Source: Betaproteobacteria bacterium LSUCC0117 (lineage in GTDB: Bacteria > Pseudomonadota > Gammaproteobacteria > Burkholderiales > Burkholderiaceae_C). Taken from it: a DNA stretch of 64,000 nucleotides. Shown here in pieces: positions 16,972 to 25,281 of the stretch. Position 1 is the first letter of the stretch. Each line of letters opens with the position of its first letter. The notes under the pieces are model-generated. The model made no database searches. It had not been told where the DNA came from and was given only the letters and a program-made list of their open reading frames with translations. The position numbers were made by a program, and so were the translations under genes. The stretch is from NCBI GenBank assembly GCA_030441535.1, contig JAUJFZ010000003.1, forward strand, positions 62,001 through 126,000, in the 5' to 3' direction.

Positions 16972-18237
16972 TTAGATACCGAACAACAAGCGTGAGGGGT
17001 CTTCCAACGCCTCTTTCATAGTCACCAACCCCAGTACGGCCTCACGGCCATCAATGATGCGGTGGTCGTAGCTCATGGCCAAGTAGTTGATGGGACGCAC
17101 CACAACCTGCCCGTTCTCGACCACAGCGCGGTCTTTTGTCGCGTGGACACCCAAGATGGCCGACTGTGGTGGGTTGATGATAGGTGTCGAGAGCATCGAG
17201 CCAAATACACCACCGTTGGAGATAGAGAAGGTACCGCCCGTCATGTCATCCAAACCCAACTTGCCCTCTTTGGCCTTGTTACCAAACTCGGCAATCTTCA
17301 GCTCAATCTCAGCAAAGCTCAGTTGGTCCGCGTTACGCAGAATGGGCACCACCAAACCGCGGGGTGAGCCGACAGCGATACCGATGTCAAAGTAACCGTG
17401 ATAGACGATGTCGTTGCCATCAACCGCCGCATTCAAGACGGGGTAACGCTTCAAGGCAGCTACGGCGGCTTTCACGAAGAAACTCATGAAGCCCAAACGC
17501 ACGCCATGTTCCTTTTCGAACTTGTCTTGGTATTTCTTGCGCAGCTCCATGATGGGCGCCATGTTGACCTCGTTAAAGGTCGTGAGGATGGCGTTGGTGG
17601 CTTGCGATTGCAACAAACGCTCGGCAACGCGGGCGCGCAAACGAGTCATGGGCACACGCTGTTCAGGGCGATCACCTAAGTCGGGAGCGACCGTCTGCAC
17701 CTGCGGCAATGCGGCCTTTGGCACGCCGGTTGGGATCACCGCGCTGGTAACAGCGGCCTTGGGAGCCGCCGCTGCGGCCAACACATCACCTTTGGTGACG
17801 CGACCATCTTTGCCAGTGCCTGCGACAGAGCCTGGAGCCATGCCGTTGTCGGCCATGTGCTTTGCCGCTGCTGGCGATGCAACGCCTGCTTTGGAGGCTG
17901 CAGCGGGGGCACTTGTAGCCGCTGCCGATACCGCCGCAGCAGTCGCTTGAGGCGCGGGTGCAGCTTGCGCAGCTGGTGCAGCGGCGGTGGCTGCACCATC
18001 GGTATCAATGCGCGCAATCACCTGTTCTGAGGCAACGGTCGCACCGTCGCCTTCAACCAATTCAGCCATTACACCGGCCGCCGGGGCTGGTACTTCCAAC
18101 ACCACTTTGTCGGTTTCGACCTCGATCAAAATCTCGTCGATTGCCACGATTTCGCCGGGCTTTTTCTTCCATGTCATCAAGGTCGCTTCTGCCACTGACT
18201 CGGACAGTTGGGGGACCTTTACTTCTACGATTGCCAT
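16972..18237 (-). CDS. sucB: Dihydrolipoyllysine succinyltransferase, E2 of 2-oxoglutarate dehydrogenase
   Basis: Core acyltransferase of the TCA-cycle complex. The 421-residue product has one lipoyl domain with the acceptor Lys44 in VETDKVVLE, an Ala/Pro-rich linker, a peripheral subunit-binding domain (SPAAAKHMADNGMAPGSVAGTGKDGRV) and the C-terminal catalytic domain with FNEVNMAPIMELRKKYQ and the active-site YDHRIIDGREAV. Length and the single lipoyl domain are standard for E2o. sucA lies upstream with a 91-base structured gap, lpd downstream by ten bases. Confidence 0.98.
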   Translation of the reverse strand: MAIVEVKVPQLSESVAEATLMTWKKKPGEIVAIDEILIEVETDKVVLEVPAPAAGVMAELVEGDGATVASEQVIARIDTDGAATAAAPAAQAAPAPQATAAAVSAAATSAPAAASKAGVASPAAAKHMADNGMAPGSVAGTGKDGRVTKGDVLAAAAAPKAAVTSAVIPTGVPKAALPQVQTVAPDLGDRPEQRVPMTRLRARVAERLLQSQATNAILTTFNEVNMAPIMELRKKYQDKFEKEHGVRLGFMSFFVKAAVAALKRYPVLNAAVDGNDIVYHGYFDIGIAVGSPRGLVVPILRNADQLSFAEIELKIAEFGNKAKEGKLGLDDMTGGTFSISNGGVFGSMLSTPIINPPQSAILGVHATKDRAVVENGQVVVRPINYLAMSYDHRIIDGREAVLGLVTMKEALEDPSRLLFGI

Positions 18238-18263
18238 CTTTCGATTCCTTGAAATATTGGGTT

Positions 18264-18298
18264 CGCCGCGGCCCCTTACAACAGGGCAGAGCGCGGCG
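18264..18298 (-). repeat. Stem-loop in the sucA-sucB intergenic gap
   Basis: CGCCGCG (18264-18270) pairs with CGCGGCG (18292-18298), with a further GCCC/GGGC pairing inside. No T-run follows on the minus strand, so it is not a terminator. A role in mRNA stability or in tuning sucB translation relative to sucA is a possibility only. Confidence 0.45.
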
Positions 18299-18328
18299 TG
18301 TGTTATCCGTTATGTGATGTGAGTGGGG

Positions 18329-21208
18329 TTACTTTGTCAGCACGAAGCCCTTGAGCTTGCCAAAAGCGCCTTCAATAAGGGCCTTTTGTTGCTCTTGGTG
18401 CAGGTGTGCGTATCCCACAGCGGGCGAGGCTGATGCCGCCCGTCCGGAATAACCCAAACGTTGTCCGTCACGCATGTTCTCGTGGATGTAATGTTGAACG
18501 AAGAACCAAGCACCTTGGTTTTGCGGTTCATCTTGACACCACACGATTTCCGTTGCGTTCGCGAAGCGTTTGACCTCAGCGGCAAACGCTTTGTGCGGGA
18601 ACGGATACAGCTGTTCCACACGAATGATGGCGACGTCTTTCGAGCCCATTTCTTCGCGCTTGCGAACCAGGTCGTAGTACACCTTGCCCGAGCAGCAGAT
18701 GATGCGCTTGACCTTGGATGCCCCTTTCACAACCGCAGGATTGTTCTCTGGGATCACGGTTTGGAAGGTACCAGCGGTGAACTCCGACAACGGTGACGTG
18801 GCGTCTTTGGCACGCAACAATGACTTGGGCGTCATGATGATCAGCGGCTTGCGCAAAGAACGCACCATCTGGCGACGCAGCACATGGAAAATCTGGCTGG
18901 CTGTGGTGGGTTGGACCACCTGGAAGTTGGTATCCGCTGCCAATTGCATGAATCGCTCAAGGCGTGCTGATGAGTGCTCAGGACCTTGGCCTTCGTAGCC
19001 ATGGGGCAGCATGAGCGTGATGCCGTTAACACGGCCCCACTTGACTTCACCCGACGCGATGAACTGGTCAATCACAACCTGTGCACCGTTTGCGAAATCA
19101 CCAAACTGCGCCTCCCAAATCACCAGGGTGTTCGGGTCGTTCGATGCGTAGCCGTACTCAAAGCCCAGCACAGCCTCCTCAGACAAGATGGAGTCGATCA
19201 CGACAAACGGCGCTTGGTTTTCCGAAACGTGCTGGAGCGGGATGTGCGCGGCTTCATCCAGGCGATTCTTGCGCTCTTGGTCGTGAATCACTGAATGGCG
19301 GTGCGTGAAGGTACCGCGACCACAGTCTTCACCTGACAAACGCACAGGGTAACCACTGGCTACCAATGAGGCGAATGCCATGTGCTCGCCCATACCCCAA
19401 TCCACGGGGAGGTCACCACGCCCCATCGCGGCGCGGTCGTCGTATACCTTTTTGACCAGAGGGTGAGGCGTGATGGTGTCGGGGATGGTCGTGAGGCGCT
19501 CTGCCAGACGACGCCATTCAGACTCGGGGATCGCGGTATCACCCGCGTCCGTCCACTTCTTGCCCAAATAAGGCGCCCAATCAACCGCGTACTTACTCTT
19601 GAAATTTGTCAAAACGGGGTCGACGGTATGACGACCTTCGTCGAGCGCGGCGCGGTAGTTTTTAGCCAGGTCCTCACCCAGTGTATCGCCCAAGCCCTGC
19701 GCAGCCAACTTATCGGCGTAGAGTTTGCGGGTGCCAGGGTGGGCCGCAACGCGCTTGTACATCAGCGGTTGCGTGATGCTGGGCGTATCTTGTTCGTTGT
19801 GTCCCAGTTTGCGGAAACAAACGATATCGACAACCACATCTTTTTGGAAGGTCATGCGGAATTCGAGCGCGAGACGAGTCGCGTGGATTACCGCCTCGGG
19901 ATCATCACCGTTCACATGCAGAACGGGTGACTCAACCATCTTGACCACATCGGTACAGTAAAGCGTCGAGCGGCTATCGCGCGGATCGCTGGTGGTGAAA
20001 CCAATTTGGTTGTTGATCACCAAGTGAACGGTACCGCCTGTCGTATAACCACGTGTTTCCGCCAAGGCAAGCGTTTCCATGACGACGCCCTGCCCCGCAA
20101 ACGCGGCATCCCCGTGAACCAAAACCGGCAACACCTGCAGGCCTTTGGGGTCATGGCGGCGATCCATGCGGGCACGCACCGAGCCTTCAACCACAGGGTT
20201 GACGATCTCTAAATGCGAGGGGTTGAAAGCCAATGTCAGGTGAACGGGGCCCCCTGGTGTAGGCACATCGCTTGAAAAGCCCTGGTGATACTTCACATCA
20301 CCACTGGGCAAATCTTCAGGCGCGGTGTGGTCGAATTCGGCAAAAAGGTTCTTGGGCATTTTGCCCAAGGTGTTAACCAACACGTTGAGACGGCCTCGGT
20401 GGGCCATACCAATCACGATCTCTTGAACGCCTTTCTCTCCCGCACGGATGATCAACTCGTCCATACAAGCGATGAAACTCTCACCGCCCTCCAGTGAGAA
20501 GCGCTTTTGGCCAACGTATCTCGTGTGCAAGAAGCGCTCTAGGCCTTCGGCAGCCGTCAGACGACCGAGGATGTGCACCTTTTGCTCGCTGGTCAGAACC
20601 GCCTTGCTGCGGCTACTTTCCAGCTTCTCTTGCCACCAACGCTTCTGCGTTTGGTCGGTGATGTACATGTACTCAGCGCCCATGGTGCCGCAGTAGGTTT
20701 CACGCAGGGCATTGAGCAACTCGCGCAGCGACATCGTTTCTTTGCCAAAAAACGTGTTGCTGGTGTTGAAGATGGTTTCTTGGTCAGCGTCGGTTAAGCC
20801 GTAAAACGCCGGGTCAAGCTCAGGGATGTCTTCGCGCGCGGTGTTCTTGAGTGGGTCAAGATCCGCCCAACGGGCACCGACGTTGCGATAAGCGGCAATC
20901 AACTGCTGGACAGCAACCCGCTTTCGACCCATTTCAGAGTCCGGATTGCTTTGAACGACCTTCGTTGTTCCCTGCTTCGCCATCTCTGCAAACGCATTGA
21001 TAACGGGCATGTGGGGCAAGTCGCGGTTGTCTGAACCATCAACGGCGGGGACATTTTGTAGCGCGTCAAAATAACTGCGCCATTCGTCGGGAACACCACT
21101 GGGGTTGTTGAGATAGTTCTCGTACATTTCCTCTACGTACGGTGCGTTACCGCCGAAAAGGTACGAGTTGCCATTGAAGGCGATGTAGACGCTGTTCGTC
21201 TCGCTCAT
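18329..21208 (-). CDS. sucA: 2-oxoglutarate dehydrogenase E1 component
   Basis: Thiamine diphosphate-dependent decarboxylase of the TCA cycle. The 959-residue product has the N-terminal E2-tethering segment (NSYLFGGNAPYVEEMYENYL), GMAHRGRLNVLVN, the ThDP-binding stretch from HGDAAFAGQGVV to VINNQIGFTTSDPRD, and the transketolase-like C-terminal half with GEDCGRGTFTHRH and FEYGYASNDPNTLV. Length matches the family (about 930-960). The ATG at 21208 is preceded by a strong GGAGG 11 bases away. It is the first gene of sucA-sucB-lpd. The 184-base gap upstream holds its promoter, but no convincing -35/-10 pair was found. Confidence 0.98.
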   Translation of the reverse strand: MSETNSVYIAFNGNSYLFGGNAPYVEEMYENYLNNPSGVPDEWRSYFDALQNVPAVDGSDNRDLPHMPVINAFAEMAKQGTTKVVQSNPDSEMGRKRVAVQQLIAAYRNVGARWADLDPLKNTAREDIPELDPAFYGLTDADQETIFNTSNTFFGKETMSLRELLNALRETYCGTMGAEYMYITDQTQKRWWQEKLESSRSKAVLTSEQKVHILGRLTAAEGLERFLHTRYVGQKRFSLEGGESFIACMDELIIRAGEKGVQEIVIGMAHRGRLNVLVNTLGKMPKNLFAEFDHTAPEDLPSGDVKYHQGFSSDVPTPGGPVHLTLAFNPSHLEIVNPVVEGSVRARMDRRHDPKGLQVLPVLVHGDAAFAGQGVVMETLALAETRGYTTGGTVHLVINNQIGFTTSDPRDSRSTLYCTDVVKMVESPVLHVNGDDPEAVIHATRLALEFRMTFQKDVVVDIVCFRKLGHNEQDTPSITQPLMYKRVAAHPGTRKLYADKLAAQGLGDTLGEDLAKNYRAALDEGRHTVDPVLTNFKSKYAVDWAPYLGKKWTDAGDTAIPESEWRRLAERLTTIPDTITPHPLVKKVYDDRAAMGRGDLPVDWGMGEHMAFASLVASGYPVRLSGEDCGRGTFTHRHSVIHDQERKNRLDEAAHIPLQHVSENQAPFVVIDSILSEEAVLGFEYGYASNDPNTLVIWEAQFGDFANGAQVVIDQFIASGEVKWGRVNGITLMLPHGYEGQGPEHSSARLERFMQLAADTNFQVVQPTTASQIFHVLRRQMVRSLRKPLIIMTPKSLLRAKDATSPLSEFTAGTFQTVIPENNPAVVKGASKVKRIICCSGKVYYDLVRKREEMGSKDVAIIRVEQLYPFPHKAFAAEVKRFANATEIVWCQDEPQNQGAWFFVQHYIHENMRDGQRLGYSGRAASASPAVGYAHLHQEQQKALIEGAFGKLKGFVLTK

Positions 21209-21392
21209 TATTTCGCTGACCTCCGTTTTCCTCAGGAAAACATAAGTTGGGTAAAAAAACCTCCCGCGACACGGCTTAACCGGTTAGCGGATGCGACGGT
21301 GACAAGGAAGGGTCGTTGTGCAGGGTGAATTGTGCCAGCTAATCCGGCATAGACCCAGCAATTTGCGCCAGAAAAACGCTTTTTGTTGTCAA
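21209..21392 (-). promoter_or_regulatory. sucA upstream region with a hairpin next to the ribosome binding site
   Basis: The leader contains GTTTTCC-TCA-GGAAAAC (21225-21241), a perfect 7-bp stem immediately 5' of the sucA GGAGG. A TTGACA lies right at the 3' end of the ArsR gene but has no -10 at the proper distance. No terminator for the ArsR gene is evident, so read-through from prpE-arsR into sucA is conceivable. Confidence 0.35.
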
Positions 21393-21785
21393 TTAGTACG
21401 CGCGGGGCAACAGCCTTTGATAGGTGGGGACATCGCTTGGCGAGTCCATCTCAATGGCTATTTGTGTACAGACCGAACGGCAAAGTGTGACGGCTTGCTC
21501 GCTCTGAACCCGGTAAATCACCTGCGTGCCTTGCTTGCGTTTAGCCAACACCCCGCATCGGTAAAGAACATTGAGATGCTGTGACAAATTGGGTTGGGTG
21601 GTGTCAATCTCTTCAAGCATTTGACTCACCGACTTCTCTTCGTTGCACAGCGCACTCAAGATGCGCAGGCGCATCGGCGTTGACAGCACGCTGAACAATT
21701 CAGCGGCCAGCTCAAACACCCGCGCGCCTTCCGGAGACTCCCCAGGGGCGCTGGACGCAGTTTGCTTTGCCTTTACATCATTCAT
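21393..21785 (-). CDS. ArsR/SmtB-family winged-helix transcriptional regulator
   Basis: Small dimeric repressor-type protein of 130 residues. The core winged helix is clear: LFSVLSTPMRLRILSALCNEEKSVSQM, recognition helix TTQPNLSQHLNVLYRCGVL, and wing AKRKQGTQVIYRV. Four cysteines are present (47, 77, 102, 106). Two flank the dimer-forming helices in a way that recalls thiol-responsive members (SqrR/BigR type), although the spacing of 55-59 residues is shorter than theirs. No canonical metal site (CVC or DxH pair) is seen. The gene lies 67 bases behind prpE and 184 bases ahead of sucA, so propionate or TCA genes are candidate targets. The ligand is unknown. Confidence 0.9.
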   Translation of the reverse strand: MNDVKAKQTASSAPGESPEGARVFELAAELFSVLSTPMRLRILSALCNEEKSVSQMLEEIDTTQPNLSQHLNVLYRCGVLAKRKQGTQVIYRVQSEQAVTLCRSVCTQIAIEMDSPSDVPTYQRLLPRAY

Positions 21786-21852
21786 GCGTGAGGTCGAATA
21801 TAGTGATTCACGGACATATCATAGCCCGCGTCACCGAAAACCTCAACTGCCC

Positions 21853-23757
21853 TCAGCCAGCGACCAAACTTTTTATTTGCGCCAAAGCGCTGGGATCGTC
21901 CATGGTGGTTAAATCACCGGGGTCGCGCTGCTCGCAAACCGCCTGAATGGCGCGACGCAACAACTTACCGCTCCGCGTTTTGGGCAGCAAGGAGACGAAC
22001 CGAATGCGTGCCGGCCGGGCCACCGCACCCAATTGCTCGTCTACCACCTTCATCAACTCGCCTTCAAGTTTGAGCTTGTCAGCGTCCGTTGCATAGGCGG
22101 CAGCATCCTTCAACACCGCGAAAGCCATGGCGACCTGGCCCTTTAATTTGTCCTCAACACCCACGACAGCCACCTCCATGATGGCTTTGTGGCTGGCAAT
22201 GCTCTCTTCAATTTCGCGCGTGCCTAACCGGTGCCCCGCGACGTTAATCACGTCATCGGTGCGCCCCAATATGAAGTAGTAGCCAGACTCGTCACGGATA
22301 CCCCAATCGAAGGTGCTGTAGATGAGCCGGCCAGGGATACTCTCCCAGTACGTCTTTACAAAACGGGCATCGTCCTGCCAGACCGTTTGCATGCACCCCG
22401 GCGGTAAAGGCCCCTCAATGGCGACAACCCCTTTGGTGTTGGGCGTCGTAATGTCTTGGCCGGTACCCTCGTCGATAACTTTCACGTTGTAACCGCACAT
22501 CGCTATGCCGGGGCTGCCAAACTTGGTCGTTTGAGGTTCAATGCCATTTGCCAAGCTGAGAATCGGCCAACCGGTTTCGGTTTGCCAGTAGTTATCGATG
22601 ATGGGTTTACCCAGCTCTTCAGAGATCCAACGTGCGGTGGGCTCGTCGAGAGGTTCACCTGCCAAGAACAACGCTTTCAAACTCGACAGGTCAGCGTCTT
22701 TGATAAATTTTGAGTCGTACTTTTTGAGTACACGCACTGCCGTCGGCGCACTGAACATCACCGAGACACGGTACTTCTCGACCATCTGCCACCAGATACC
22801 AGCGTCTGGGCGAATCGGCAAGCCTTCGTACATCACCGTCGCCATACCCGCAATCAAAGGTCCATAAATGATGTAAGAGTGCCCAACGACCCAGCCGATA
22901 TCGCTGGTCGAAAAATACGTCTCCCCCGCTTGCCCCATGAATATGTGTTTGATGCTGGCGGCGAGCGCAACCGCGTATCCACCCGTATCGCGCTGCACGC
23001 CTTTGGGCTTACCAGTGGTGCCGCTGGTGTAGAGGATATAGCTCGGATCTGTGGCAGCCATCGGTTCGCAGGGCACCGTCTCACCGCGATGGGCCTCAGC
23101 CGCCTGAGCGTAATCGATGTCTCGCCCAGTCCTCATGGGCATATCAGACAAGCCGCGGTTCACGAGCACCACCGATGTGGGTTGATGCTTGGCGATACGC
23201 AGGGCTTCGTCTAGAAGGGGCTTGTAAGGGACCACTTTGCCACCACGCGAGCCCGCGTCCGCACTGACAATGGCCTTCGGGGTGCAATCGTCGATACGGC
23301 TGGCAAGGCTAACACTGGCGAAGCCCCCAAACACAACCGAGTGAATGGCACCGATTCGGGCGCAGGCCAACATCGCGAATGCCGCCTCCGGGATCATGGG
23401 CATGTAGATCAAAACCCGGTCCCCTTTTGCCACGCCCTGCGCCTTCAAGACTGCCGCCATGGTTTGGACCTCGTCGCGCAACTCGCGGAAGCTGTAAGTT
23501 CGCTCTGTGTCGGTTTCTGTCGAGACAAATATCAGGGCGGCGTCATCGGGGCGGTGCGCGACGTGTCGGTCTACAGCGTTGTGGCACAAATTGGTCTCAC
23601 CGCCAACGAACCACTTGGCGAACGGAGGATTGCTGTAATCACAGACGGTATCGAAAGGCTTGGACCATTCAATCAAGTCCGCCTGCTCACGCCAAAAGGC
23701 CTCGGGCTGCTCAATTGATGCGCGGTAAACCGATTCAAAATTTTTCGAGACTGACAT
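21853..23757 (-). CDS. prpE: Propionyl-CoA synthetase (acetyl-CoA synthetase-like, AMP-forming)
   Basis: Activates propionate to propionyl-CoA through an acyl-adenylate. The ATG at 23757 (MSVSKNFE) is chosen because AGGGA sits just upstream; the reading to 23811 adds a non-family peptide. The 634-residue product shows the ACS N-terminal domain (FWREQADLIEWSKPFD), the adenylation motif YTSGTTGKPKGVQRDTGGY, FSTSDIGWVVGHSYI, YWQTETGWPI, the hinge LGRTDDVINVAGHRLGTREIE and the catalytic lysine in KTRSGKLLRRAI. Length and the HNAVDRHV start of the core match PrpE better than Acs. No prpB, prpC or prpD is nearby. The stand-alone placement beside an ArsR regulator is unusual. Confidence 0.9.
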   Translation of the reverse strand: MSVSKNFESVYRASIEQPEAFWREQADLIEWSKPFDTVCDYSNPPFAKWFVGGETNLCHNAVDRHVAHRPDDAALIFVSTETDTERTYSFRELRDEVQTMAAVLKAQGVAKGDRVLIYMPMIPEAAFAMLACARIGAIHSVVFGGFASVSLASRIDDCTPKAIVSADAGSRGGKVVPYKPLLDEALRIAKHQPTSVVLVNRGLSDMPMRTGRDIDYAQAAEAHRGETVPCEPMAATDPSYILYTSGTTGKPKGVQRDTGGYAVALAASIKHIFMGQAGETYFSTSDIGWVVGHSYIIYGPLIAGMATVMYEGLPIRPDAGIWWQMVEKYRVSVMFSAPTAVRVLKKYDSKFIKDADLSSLKALFLAGEPLDEPTARWISEELGKPIIDNYWQTETGWPILSLANGIEPQTTKFGSPGIAMCGYNVKVIDEGTGQDITTPNTKGVVAIEGPLPPGCMQTVWQDDARFVKTYWESIPGRLIYSTFDWGIRDESGYYFILGRTDDVINVAGHRLGTREIEESIASHKAIMEVAVVGVEDKLKGQVAMAFAVLKDAAAYATDADKLKLEGELMKVVDEQLGAVARPARIRFVSLLPKTRSGKLLRRAIQAVCEQRDPGDLTTMDDPSALAQIKSLVAG

Positions 23758-23816
23758 AGATTCCCTCATCTGCGTTACGCGGACCCGGATCATCCAGGCC
23801 ACGGCGATCAAACCGA

Positions 23817-23832
23817 ATTCATAATTATGAAT
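23817..23832. promoter_or_regulatory. Perfect 16-bp palindrome upstream of prpE, candidate operator
   Basis: ATTCATAATTATGAAT equals its own reverse complement. It sits about 60 bases ahead of the prpE ATG, overlapping -10-like hexamers (TATTAT, CATAAT on the minus strand). AT-rich inverted repeats of this size are typical ArsR-family operators, and an ArsR-family gene lies just downstream of prpE. The link between the two is inference. Confidence 0.55.
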
Positions 23833-23864
23833 AATAGCCTTGCGTCACCCTGACGACGACCAAA

Positions 23865-24491
23865 CTACGCTGCTTTGATGTAGCCGAGCGCCGCTGCAAA
23901 GTCAGGGTGATCGGCACCACCCAACCACTCAAAGGCGGCCATCTCGGCGGTGACCAGTTCAACGCCATTACCCGCTAAACGGTCGAACGCGGCGTCGGAA
24001 TCACGCGTCTGACGTGAACCACAGGCATCGCTCACCACCCACACTTCAAACTCATTGGCCAATAAATCAAGTGCTGTTTGCAGCACACAGACATGGGCCT
24101 CGACCCCCGCCAGCACGATCACGGGGCGAGCGGGTGCCAAGGGCTCCACTGCGGCTGGCTTGCGCAAATGCTTGGGTAGGCTCCGTGCATTGTTGCCCTG
24201 CGCGGGTGACGTCGCTTGCGGCGGCTGCAAGACGTCAATCAATCCATCAGCGCAGGCATTAAACGCCAGTTTATCGAGGGGTGCTGGCACCAACGCCGCC
24301 AACTCCGGCACAAAAGGGCCCAGCGCCTCCGCGCGTTGTGTGGTGGCCCACACCGGTATTGCCATGAGGTGTGCCATTTGCGCCAATAACCGCGCTTTTC
24401 GAATCACCCGAGCCGCGTCTTGTATGGCGGGCATCAGTTTGACTTGGTAATCCACAAGCACCAATTGGCATTGATCGGGGTCGAGTAACAC
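23865..24491 (-). CDS. Isochorismatase-fold cysteine hydrolase, substrate unknown
   Basis: Member of the isochorismatase/nicotinamidase-like superfamily. A GTG start at 24491 with AAGGAAG ahead of it gives 208 residues. The catalytic triad is in place: Asp14 (VLVDYQ), Lys74 (LDKLAFNAC) and Cys135 (EAHVCVLQT), with SDACGSRQTRD after it. The pattern is closest to the YcaC-like or plain hydrolase branch, not to nicotinamidase, since no metal-binding DxH set is obvious. An unusual feature is an insertion at about residues 90-122, rich in Pro, Ala and basic residues, between the lysine and cysteine strands. It precedes prpE by 107 bases that include the palindrome, so it may form a separate unit. 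Confidence 0.82.
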   Translation of the reverse strand: MLLDPDQCQLVLVDYQVKLMPAIQDAARVIRKARLLAQMAHLMAIPVWATTQRAEALGPFVPELAALVPAPLDKLAFNACADGLIDVLQPPQATSPAQGNNARSLPKHLRKPAAVEPLAPARPVIVLAGVEAHVCVLQTALDLLANEFEVWVVSDACGSRQTRDSDAAFDRLAGNGVELVTAEMAAFEWLGGADHPDFAAALGYIKAA

Positions 24492-24603
24492 GGGGCTTCC
24501 TTTTTTAGCGTCGATAGATAGAGCTTATCTGTACAACCGTAATTGTCGTCCAGAAGCCAGTCGACGCCTACAGCCATAAAATACTTAAATTTACTCCTGT
24601 AAG

Positions 24604-24633
24604 TTGCTGATATAGTTGATTTTTATTTAATAT
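24604..24633 (+). promoter_or_regulatory. Possible promoter for the NlpC/P60 gene
   Basis: TTGCTG (24604-24609) and TAATAT (24628-24633) are 18 bases apart, 17 bases ahead of the ATG, within a segment noticeably more AT-rich than its surroundings. The match is moderate. The very short distance to the ATG would leave almost no leader. Confidence 0.3.
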
Positions 24634-24650
24634 CCGTTAAGCTTTATCGC

Positions 24651-25262
24651 ATGCGATGCTTTGCGCGCCCTCCCCGCCTCATTCCAGCACCCAAGATCAT
24701 GCTGGGACTGGTATGTGCTTGCCTGTTGTCAATACCGGCAGCGGCTACAGAAACGCCTGCCGACAAGGGTGCCGATGCGTTGACCCAGTTTTTAACTGAT
24801 CGTGGCCTGGCAATGCCATGGGGCGTTGATGCACAGAAAGCACTTAGCCTGTCGGCCCAGCTCTCACTGAATGCCATGGGCCTCATTGGTGTCCCCTACA
24901 TTTGGGGCGGCGCGAAAACCACGGTTGGGCTGGATTGCAGCGGTCTGGTTCAGTCCGTTTACCAGCAAACAGCAAACATCGCGTTGCCGCGAAACACAGC
25001 CCAACAAGCAGCCGCCACCCAGGTGATCACTGCTGATGAGTTGCGACCAGGCGATTTGGTTTTTTTCAATACGCTGAACCGACCATTCAGCCACGTGGGT
25101 ATTTATGTGGGCGATAACCGATTTGTCCACGCGCCCAAGCCAGGTGCAAGCGTGCGCATCAGCACCATGACGCGAGCCTATTGGGCCAACCGGTTTGATG
25201 GGGCTCGGCGGGCCATCACCGCAGACGCCAAGCTCAGTTCGTTGGGGTTGAGCAACGAATAG
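24651..25262 (+). CDS. Secreted NlpC/P60-family cell wall peptidase
   Basis: Probable DL-endopeptidase acting on peptidoglycan stem peptides in the periplasm. The 203-residue product has an N-terminal signal peptide with hydrophobic core MLGLVCACLLSIPAAA and likely cleavage after AAA near residue 32. The NlpC/P60 domain fills the C-terminal 120 residues: VPYIWGGAKTTVGLDCSGLVQ with nucleophile Cys96, SHVGIYVG with His148, and FVHAP with His160. Many beta-proteobacteria carry one or more such proteins next to unrelated genes. It stands alone, between the prpE region and the converging lpdA, with 19 bases separating the two stop codons. An internal ATG at 24699 is a possible alternative start. 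Confidence 0.88.
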   Translation: MRCFARPPRLIPAPKIMLGLVCACLLSIPAAATETPADKGADALTQFLTDRGLAMPWGVDAQKALSLSAQLSLNAMGLIGVPYIWGGAKTTVGLDCSGLVQSVYQQTANIALPRNTAQQAAATQVITADELRPGDLVFFNTLNRPFSHVGIYVGDNRFVHAPKPGASVRISTMTRAYWANRFDGARRAITADAKLSSLGLSNE

Positions 25263-25281
25263 CGCTGGCGTCGCGGAAGGC

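Noticed and set aside
21311..21345. Sigma54-like site (TGGCAC ... TGCA) ahead of sucA
   Set aside because: The spacing between the GG and GC elements is three bases too long for a -24/-12 promoter.
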